Source: Moraxellaceae bacterium AER2_44_116 (GTDB lineage: Bacteria; Pseudomonadota; Gammaproteobacteria; Pseudomonadales; Moraxellaceae). Taken from it: a stretch of DNA of 64,000 bases. The notes beneath the pieces are model-generated. The model made no database searches and was not told where the DNA came from. It saw only the letters and a program-made list of their open reading frames with translations. Location of the stretch: contig VIAD01000002.1 in the NCBI GenBank assembly GCA_006546595.1, positions 251,510 through 315,509 on the forward strand, in the 5' to 3' direction. The number at the start of each line of letters is the position of its first letter. The first letter of the stretch is position 1. Made by a program: the position numbers and the translations under genes. Positions 58,707 through 64,000 of this stretch are shown one piece after another.

Positions 58707-60512
58707 TCACTCGGGTTTTTTTCTCAGTAGTGTCACTAAGGCACGTAATTCTTTTTTGAGTTGCACTTGTGCGGCAAATTCGGTGGTTTCTTTGAGTTGT
58801 TGGTTTAAACTTTCTATCCGTAATTGATTCAAAATGTCCGTTAGCTCACCTTCCACATTGAGTGCAGGGCTAAATGTCGCATCTTCGGCCAAGGCTTTTA
58901 AGTGTGCGCCTTCGGCTGTTCCTTCCCATGTTCCTAAAATAGCAATAATCGTGCAGTCAGGTTGTTGCTGACAAAAGTCGATGACATCTAACAGTAACGC
59001 CGATTCCGTTGGCAATTGCCTGAGCAGTAACGCAGTGTCTAAGGCGGTGGCGGCAGTTGATTTTTGCAGTAACAGTTGAATGGCTTTGTCGCTTAACGAG
59101 GAACGTCCAGCAATGCTTTGTGGCCGACGGTTATGGACTTCATATTGACGGCGAACAGGCCGAGTGACTAACACGGCTGTTTCTTCTGGATTCGGTGTGG
59201 GTGTGTGAATAATCTCAGGTGTGCTTGGTAATGCTGTTTTTAAGGTCTGATCGTCAAGTCCAGTTAACTGACTTAAGCGTTGCCATAATAATTGCCGATA
59301 CACGCCAACAGGCACTTTATCAATCAAGGGTTTCGCTAAGCTCGCTAAACGGCTTTTGCCTTCTAACGAGTCTAAACGTAAATCCTCACTTAAATGATTA
59401 AACAGAAAGTCCGCTAAAGGGAGTGCGCTATGAATGCGTTGGCTAAATGCTTCTTTATCTTCTTCGCGGATCAATGAGTCGGGGTCTTGGCCGTCGGGTA
59501 AAAATAAAAAACTGGCACTGACACCTTCTTTGAGCGTTGGCAAGGCGGATTCTAAGGCGCGCCACGCCGCTTTACGGCCTGCATTATCACCATCGAAACA
59601 AAATACGACATCAGACACACTACGAAATAAACGTTCAACATGCGTGGTACTGGTTGATGTGCCAAGTGTCGCGACCGCAAAAGGTAAGCCTGCTTGATGC
59701 ACCGCTATGACATCTAGATAGCCTTCAACGACCATAATCCGTGTTAACGCCTGCTTAGCTTGGCGTGATTCGTAAAAACCATACAGCTCTTCACCTTTAT
59801 GAAAAATAGGCGATTCAGGCGAGTTTAAGTATTTTGGTTTACTGTCATCTAACACTCGTCCACCAAAGGCAATGACCCGACCACGAAAATCACGAATCGG
59901 AAAAATCACCCGTTCGCGCATGGCATCGTAATAAGAATCACGTTGTTCTTGATGAATGATGAGTCCTGCTTCTAATAGCAGCGCTTGTTTTTCTGGGGTG
60001 TCGGCCAGTGCATTAAATAAATTATCCCAACCCGAAGGCGCATAACCGACGCGCCAATATTTGGCAATTTGTCCTGTTAAGCCGCGCTGTTGTAAATAAT
60101 TGACGGCATTGCTGCGTGTGGGTGCGGAGCGTAATTGTTCTTCAAAAAATTGAGCGGCGGCTTCTAAAATATCATAAAGCGGCTGACGTGAGACTTGGGC
60201 TTCTTGTTGGCTATTTTCAGGCAGGCTTAAACCGACTTTTTGTGCCAGATATTCCAAACCATCCATAAATTCACGATGTTCATATTGCATCACAAAGCTT
60301 AAGGCGTTGCCTGATGCACCGCAGCCAAAGCAATGGTAAAACTGTTTTTCACGATTAACACTAAATGACGGCGATTTTTCGTTATGGAAAGGGCAGCAGG
60401 CGGAATAATTTTTACCTGTTTTTTTTAGGCGAACATGACCGTTAATCAGGTCAACAAGATCAATACGGCGTAAGACTTCATCAATAAAATTTTGCGGGAT
60501 GCGACCAGCCAT
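58707..60512 (-). CDS. dnaG: DNA primase DnaG
   Basis: A 601-residue replicative primase. It starts MAGRIPQNFIDEVLRRIDLV, has the zinc-binding domain CPFHNEKSPSFSV and FYHCFGCGASGNALSF, the TOPRIM fold with Glu in VVEGYLDVIAVHQAG and FCFDGDNAGRKAAW, and a C-terminal DnaB-interacting helical domain that is more divergent. ATG 60512 is used, with an earlier in-frame ATG at 60536 lacking support. It lies 91 bp upstream of the yqeY stop-side gene order, between yqeY and rpoD. Confidence 0.97.
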   Translation of the reverse strand: MAGRIPQNFIDEVLRRIDLVDLINGHVRLKKTGKNYSACCPFHNEKSPSFSVNREKQFYHCFGCGASGNALSFVMQYEHREFMDGLEYLAQKVGLSLPENSQQEAQVSRQPLYDILEAAAQFFEEQLRSAPTRSNAVNYLQQRGLTGQIAKYWRVGYAPSGWDNLFNALADTPEKQALLLEAGLIIHQEQRDSYYDAMRERVIFPIRDFRGRVIAFGGRVLDDSKPKYLNSPESPIFHKGEELYGFYESRQAKQALTRIMVVEGYLDVIAVHQAGLPFAVATLGTSTSTTHVERLFRSVSDVVFCFDGDNAGRKAAWRALESALPTLKEGVSASFLFLPDGQDPDSLIREEDKEAFSQRIHSALPLADFLFNHLSEDLRLDSLEGKSRLASLAKPLIDKVPVGVYRQLLWQRLSQLTGLDDQTLKTALPSTPEIIHTPTPNPEETAVLVTRPVRRQYEVHNRRPQSIAGRSSLSDKAIQLLLQKSTAATALDTALLLRQLPTESALLLDVIDFCQQQPDCTIIAILGTWEGTAEGAHLKALAEDATFSPALNVEGELTDILNQLRIESLNQQLKETTEFAAQVQLKKELRALVTLLRKKPE

Positions 60513-60603
60513 AGCGTGTCTAATAATTAAAGGCAAGACGAGTCATTCTAACAGTCTTTAGAACGAGAGAGAAATTATAAAATGGCGAGATGAATGGCGA
60601 AAA

Positions 60604-61050
60604 TCAGCCCAGTTTGGCTTTTACCAATTTAGACACTTCAGCACCATCGGCGCGACCTGCAATTTGCGGGCGTAACAGATTCATCACTTTACCCATATCA
60701 CGGGCAGTGCTAGCACCAATTTCAACAATGGCAGCATTAATGAGCGCATCGACTTCATCGGCAGAGAATGGCGTAGGCAGAAACACGTCCAAAACGGCAA
60801 TTTCAGCCCGTTCAATAGACGCTAAATCTTCACGATTAGCAGAGGCATAAGCAGCAACGGATTCGCGTCGCTGCTTAATCAACTTTTCAAGGACGGCCAA
60901 CGAACGCGATTCATCGAGTTCAATGCGTTCATCGACTTCGATTTGTTTAAAAGCCGCCAAGGCCATACGAATAACACCTAAACGCGCGCTGTCTTTGGCA
61001 CGCATAGCATCTTTCATGGCTTCAGTGAGTTGGGCTTTTAACGTTGACAT
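60604..61050 (-). CDS. yqeY: GatB/YqeY domain protein
   Basis: A 148-residue YqeY protein, related to the C-terminal tRNA-binding domain of the GatB amidotransferase. Family segments are MKDAMRAKDSARLGVIRMAL, LAVLEKLIKQRRESVAAYAS and the late ARDMGKVMNLLRPQIAGRAD. It commonly lies between rpsU and dnaG in proteobacteria, as here. Its function is not settled; a role in tRNA or ribosome handling is suggested by the domain. Confidence 0.92.
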   Translation of the reverse strand: MSTLKAQLTEAMKDAMRAKDSARLGVIRMALAAFKQIEVDERIELDESRSLAVLEKLIKQRRESVAAYASANREDLASIERAEIAVLDVFLPTPFSADEVDALINAAIVEIGASTARDMGKVMNLLRPQIAGRADGAEVSKLVKAKLG

Positions 61051-61109
61051 TGGGAGTCCTTGTTCAGTTTAGGGCGTGATGCCAAGATGGCACAAGCCCT
61101 GAAAAACGA

Positions 61110-61325
61110 TTAGTACATACGAACCGTTTTAACGGATTCGCGTGCTAATTTTTTAGCATAACGCTTAACGGCAGCCGCTTTTTTGCGCTTGCGTTCTTGC
61201 GTTGGTTTTTCGTAGAAGTCGCGTTTACGGACATCCGCCAACACACCAGCTTTTTCACAAGAACGTTTGAAACGACGTAATGCAACGTCAAATGGCTCGC
61301 CTTCTTTCATTTTCACTTGGGGCAT
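61110..61325 (-). CDS. rpsU: 30S ribosomal protein S21 RpsU
   Basis: A 71-residue ribosomal protein, highly basic. It has the conserved core EPFDVALRRFKRSCEKAGVL and DVRKRDFYEKPTQERKRKKA. Length and sequence are canonical. It heads the rpsU-yqeY-dnaG-rpoD macromolecular synthesis operon and is divergent from tsaD; the 173 bp between them should hold promoters in both directions. Confidence 0.98.
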   Translation of the reverse strand: MPQVKMKEGEPFDVALRRFKRSCEKAGVLADVRKRDFYEKPTQERKRKKAAAVKRYAKKLARESVKTVRMY

Positions 61326-61498
61326 GAATCATCACCTTTATCAATACAAATAACCGCCCCAATTGGGCAGGGATACAATGAGGCGGTAATTCTACGCAAA
61401 TATGGCCTTGACAGCAAGCAGCGCGTACAATCTATGCACAGAAAGATTCCTTTGCTGAGGCTTATCGTCATCAGCAAAGCTCATTAAGTGAGAGTTTT

Positions 61499-62512
61499 AT
61501 GCGTGTATTGGGTATTGAAACGTCATGTGACGAAACGGGTGTTGCCGTTTATGATAGTGATAAAGGCTTATTAGCTCATCGTTTGTACAGTCAAGTCGAT
61601 CTTCATGCTGATTATGGCGGTGTCGTTCCTGAGTTGGCCTCGCGTGACCATGTCCGTAAACTGATTCCTTTAATTAAAGAAGTATTAGCGGCTGCCAATA
61701 GCTCCGCGCAAGAAATTAATGGAATTGCATATACCTCAGGGCCAGGTTTGGCAGGCGCATTAATGGTCGGTGCGATGACGGGACGGAGTTTGGCCTATGC
61801 GTGGAACGTGCCTGCGATTGGTGTCCATCACATGGAAGGGCATTTGTTAGCCCCGTTGTTAGAAGTCAATAAGCCTGAATTTCCGTTTATTGCCTTGTTA
61901 GTGTCGGGCGGTCATACCCAATTATTGCGTGTTGATGGCATTGGTCAATATGAATTATTGGGCGAGTCGGTGGATGATGCCGCAGGTGAAGCCTTTGATA
62001 AGGTCGCGAAGATGTTGAATTTGGATTACCCCGGAGGGCCAAATGTTGCAAAGTTGGCTTTACAAGGTAATGCGGAAGCGTTTAAGTTTCCGCGTCCGAT
62101 GTTGGATAGACCGGGTTTGGATTTTTCGTTTAGTGGTCTGAAAACATCTGTATTAACTGCTTATAAGCAGACGGCTGATTACCCTGAAAAATTAGCCGAT
62201 ATTGCGGCTAGTTTTGAAGCGGCGGTCGTCGATACGCTATTGCGTAAATGTGAACGGGCATTAAAAGAAACGGGTTTAAAACGCTTGGTGATGGCGGGTG
62301 GTGTCAGTGCCAATGTGAAATTACGCGCCGATTTAGAAGCGATGGCGCAACGTAAGCGTTGGCAGGTATTTTATCCCTCTCATGCTTTTTGTACCGATAA
62401 CGGTGCAATGATTGCCTACGCAGGTTGTCAACGTTTGCTCGGTGGGCAGCAAGAAAACTTGGCGGTGACGGTTAAGGCACGCTGGCCGATGGTGGACTTG
62501 CCTGCGGTATAG
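61499..62512 (+). CDS. tsaD: tRNA N6-adenosine threonylcarbamoyltransferase TsaD
   Basis: A 337-residue TsaD (formerly Gcp), which transfers the threonylcarbamoyl group to A37 of ANN-decoding tRNAs in the TsaBCDE pathway. It begins MRVLGIETSCDETGVAVYDS, has the metal-binding HHMEGHLLAPLL, LVSGGHTQLLRV and DDAAGEAFDKVAKMLNL, the KTSVLTAYK region, and AGGVSANVKLR. Divergent from rpsU, the usual arrangement in many gammaproteobacteria. A lipoprotein gene follows at 39 bp on the same strand. Confidence 0.97.
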   Translation: MRVLGIETSCDETGVAVYDSDKGLLAHRLYSQVDLHADYGGVVPELASRDHVRKLIPLIKEVLAAANSSAQEINGIAYTSGPGLAGALMVGAMTGRSLAYAWNVPAIGVHHMEGHLLAPLLEVNKPEFPFIALLVSGGHTQLLRVDGIGQYELLGESVDDAAGEAFDKVAKMLNLDYPGGPNVAKLALQGNAEAFKFPRPMLDRPGLDFSFSGLKTSVLTAYKQTADYPEKLADIAASFEAAVVDTLLRKCERALKETGLKRLVMAGGVSANVKLRADLEAMAQRKRWQVFYPSHAFCTDNGAMIAYAGCQRLLGGQQENLAVTVKARWPMVDLPAV

Positions 62513-62551
62513 TTGTTGGTGTGAATTTCAGCATTTTAGGAGCAGTGGTTG

Positions 62552-63082
62552 ATGAAACATTATTGGGTGTGGATGTTGTTGCCGTTCTGTTTGTGGAGTT
62601 GTAGCACTGAGCGAACATTAACGGTAAAAAAACCTATTCCGAGCGCGGTGCCGCCTGTGAAAGCACGGGTGATGCAAGTCGGTGAGCCAACGACAACATC
62701 AGAAATTAAGGTTTATGGTTATATTCCTGATAGTTTTGAAAATTCCGCGTGGCAGTTTATGCAGGTCAATGGTCATCGTTTAGCGACAGGTGACTTAGCC
62801 CCTGTGATTCGTTTTACTTATGGTCAATTATCAGGAACGACGGGCTGTAATGTTTATAATGCCCGTTATCATCGTGATGGTTTATGGTTGAATGTCTTTG
62901 CCCTGAAGATGGGAATTCAACCTTGTGATTCATTGTTAGAACAACAAATGTTGATTCATACGGCAATCAGTCAAGTACGTAGCGTGCGTATTATTCAATC
63001 CAATAATTATTTGGCATTGCTCGATGCCAACAATAAGCTGTTGGCCGAGTTGAAGCCTGTTAAGGTGAAAGAGGGAAGTTAG
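62552..63082 (+). CDS. META-domain lipoprotein
   Basis: A 176-residue predicted lipoprotein. The signal ends in a lipobox-like PFCLWSCS near residue 17, then a linker, and a META/HslJ-like domain from about residue 65. Its signature elements are WQFMQVNGHRLA, PVIRFTYGQLSGTTGCNVYN and FALKMGIQPCDS, followed by EQQMLIHTAI. HslJ-like domains occur in heat-inducible or motility-linked envelope proteins. ATG 62552 follows AGGAG; a TTG one codon earlier is possible. Its stop overlaps the convergent HNH gene by 4 bp. Confidence 0.82.
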   Translation: MKHYWVWMLLPFCLWSCSTERTLTVKKPIPSAVPPVKARVMQVGEPTTTSEIKVYGYIPDSFENSAWQFMQVNGHRLATGDLAPVIRFTYGQLSGTTGCNVYNARYHRDGLWLNVFALKMGIQPCDSLLEQQMLIHTAISQVRSVRIIQSNNYLALLDANNKLLAELKPVKVKEGS

Positions 63083-63867
63083 GGTTTTAGGAAAATATTT
63101 TCCATGTGATAGGCTAAAAATTCAGGATTGGGTTGGAATTTTTTCGGTAATTTAATAAGTTGGCCTTCTAATCCAATCAGATAGTCTTGTGAAATAGCAC
63201 TACTCTCTAAGGATTTTAGCTGTTGAGATATTTTGATTCTAAAGTCGGGTGTTACAGTAATTAAGCCAACATCATACGCTTTATCATGTAAGGCGGATAA
63301 ACATAAACCGTTAGCAGGATTGAGGCGTTGATTTTCGTTATGACTCCAAGGCACGATATGACTGGCGATGAGTAGTGGTTTTAAGGATATTCCTGTCATA
63401 CAACAGGTATGATTGTAGCTACTGAGTACGGCTTTTCTAAAGAAGGCTTGTTTAATGCGGGTCTTAACAATACGTGTGCTATCACCAGCATAAAAAGAGT
63501 CTGTATCAATGGCTAAATCGGGATCATGACTCGATAACGTTGACAGAGTGTTATCTTTTTGCGCTACGGCATCGATGAGTAATTGGCTTTCCTCTCCGAT
63601 ATTATTGGGATGCTCCATAAATTCGTGCCAAATTTCGCGGTCTAATTTAGAGCAGCTGACTAAGCCCTTTCGACCACTATTGGTAATAGCAGGGTCAAGA
63701 CTGGCAAGATTAGCCAACTTCATGGCAAGGGCATCGGGTGTTCGTTCAATCATAAGTGCTGTTGCTACGATTAAAGGGTTGCGTCGATGGAGTTGACCGA
63801 ACGTTAATTGGCAGTACAGGTTTAACGCGATGAGTGTTTGTTCTCGAGTCCACTGCTGATTGGCCAT
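63079..63867 (-). CDS. HNH endonuclease (HNH_2 type)
   Basis: A 262-residue protein. Residues ~1-110 form a helical N-terminal domain (TREQTLIALNLYCQLTFGQL) as in restriction-like HNH proteins. The C-terminal half has the HNH_2 nuclease: YNHTCCMTGISLKPLLIASH, then IVPWSHNENQRLNPANGLCL and SALHDKAYDVGLI, giving the His-Asn-His set. It could be a type IV-like or other defence nuclease. ATG 63867 is used; a TTG at 63879 is weaker. It is convergent with the lipoprotein gene and unlinked to the island nuclease at 31473. The last 133 bases of the window show no complete gene. Confidence 0.82.
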   Translation of the reverse strand: MANQQWTREQTLIALNLYCQLTFGQLHRRNPLIVATALMIERTPDALAMKLANLASLDPAITNSGRKGLVSCSKLDREIWHEFMEHPNNIGEESQLLIDAVAQKDNTLSTLSSHDPDLAIDTDSFYAGDSTRIVKTRIKQAFFRKAVLSSYNHTCCMTGISLKPLLIASHIVPWSHNENQRLNPANGLCLSALHDKAYDVGLITVTPDFRIKISQQLKSLESSAISQDYLIGLEGQLIKLPKKFQPNPEFLAYHMENIFLKP

Positions 63868-64000
63868 AGATATTTCCAAGTATAATCAGGCTGTTAAGTG
63901 AAGGCTATACTAAATTATCATGTGATACTACAGTGTGGGCAAAGTAAGAATTTTTTAAGTATAAGGCTAACTAGCAATCATATGAACATCACCCGATTAA

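Noticed and set aside
63982..64000. Start of a gene at the right edge
   Set aside because: An ATG begins an open frame running off the end, but there is no ribosome site and only six codons to judge.

Overview
The window reads as chromosomal DNA of a moderately AT-rich gammaproteobacterium. The RpoD, DnaG and RpsU proteins, the rpsU-yqeY-dnaG-rpoD order, the hisB-hisH-hisA-hisF order, and the lipid- and ketone-handling genes (FadH, patatin, SGNH hydrolase, Baeyer-Villiger-type monooxygenase, lipid A enzymes) fit Pseudomonadales, perhaps a relative of Moraxellaceae. That placement is inference from gene content and order; no 16S gene is present.

Layout. 0-2.5 kb: a copper bufferin operon (bufA, MNIO enzyme bufB, bufC, DoxX). 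2.6-4.8 kb: an OlsB-like acyltransferase, a DedA protein and a TerB protein. 4.9-7.9 kb: hisF, hisA, hisH, hisB. 8-12 kb: a GNAT protein, tRNA-Phe, a sigma-54 activator divergent from a YiaA/B gene, and a pseudouridine synthase. 13-16.4 kb: a phosphoethanolamine transferase and a patatin. 16.4-23 kb: sulfate importer (sbp-cysT-cysW-cysA) back to back with molybdate importer (modABC). 23-26 kb: a copper P-type ATPase and a Met/Lys/Asp-repeat secreted protein. 26-28.4 kb: trhP and a hypoxanthine-DNA glycosylase.

28.5-34.7 kb is a small, decayed genomic island at the 3' end of a CAU tRNA. The tRNA end is duplicated at the far boundary, and the tRNA's likely terminator is stranded just beyond that copy. 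The island carries a Fic-family protein with Gln in place of the catalytic His and an array of helically phased operator-like repeats in front of it, a C-terminal remnant of an RloA/AbiLi-type ATPase, an intact RloB, an HNH nuclease overlapping tail to tail with a methyltransferase, and a frameshifted, truncated integrase.

34.8-40.4 kb: a cupin, fadH, an iron alcohol dehydrogenase and two uncharacterised genes. 40.4-45.6 kb: an envelope cluster with a secreted caspase-fold protease, its secreted partner and two tandem LpxR-type lipid A deacylases. 45.8-56.7 kb: a di-iron-type hydrolase facing an AraC regulator, a secreted SGNH esterase, a GH5 endoglycoceramidase-like enzyme, a Crp-type regulator, an AraC-MFS pair, and a flavin monooxygenase convergent with a LysR gene. 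56.7-63.9 kb: rpoD, dnaG, yqeY, rpsU, tsaD, a META-domain lipoprotein and an HNH nuclease.

Dispersed repeats are prominent: two copies of a ~100 bp MITE-like element, nested inverted repeats sharing GTAGGGGCGAATTTATTCGC and CTTCGACTCCGCTCAG cores, a GAGGGAGAGGG palindrome family, and a heptamer tandem array. Two small genes survive only as frameshifted remnants (14829-15095 and 28606-28952). The most interesting loci are the Fic/RloB/HNH/methyltransferase island, the secreted caspase operon, and the Met-rich protein beside the copper pump.
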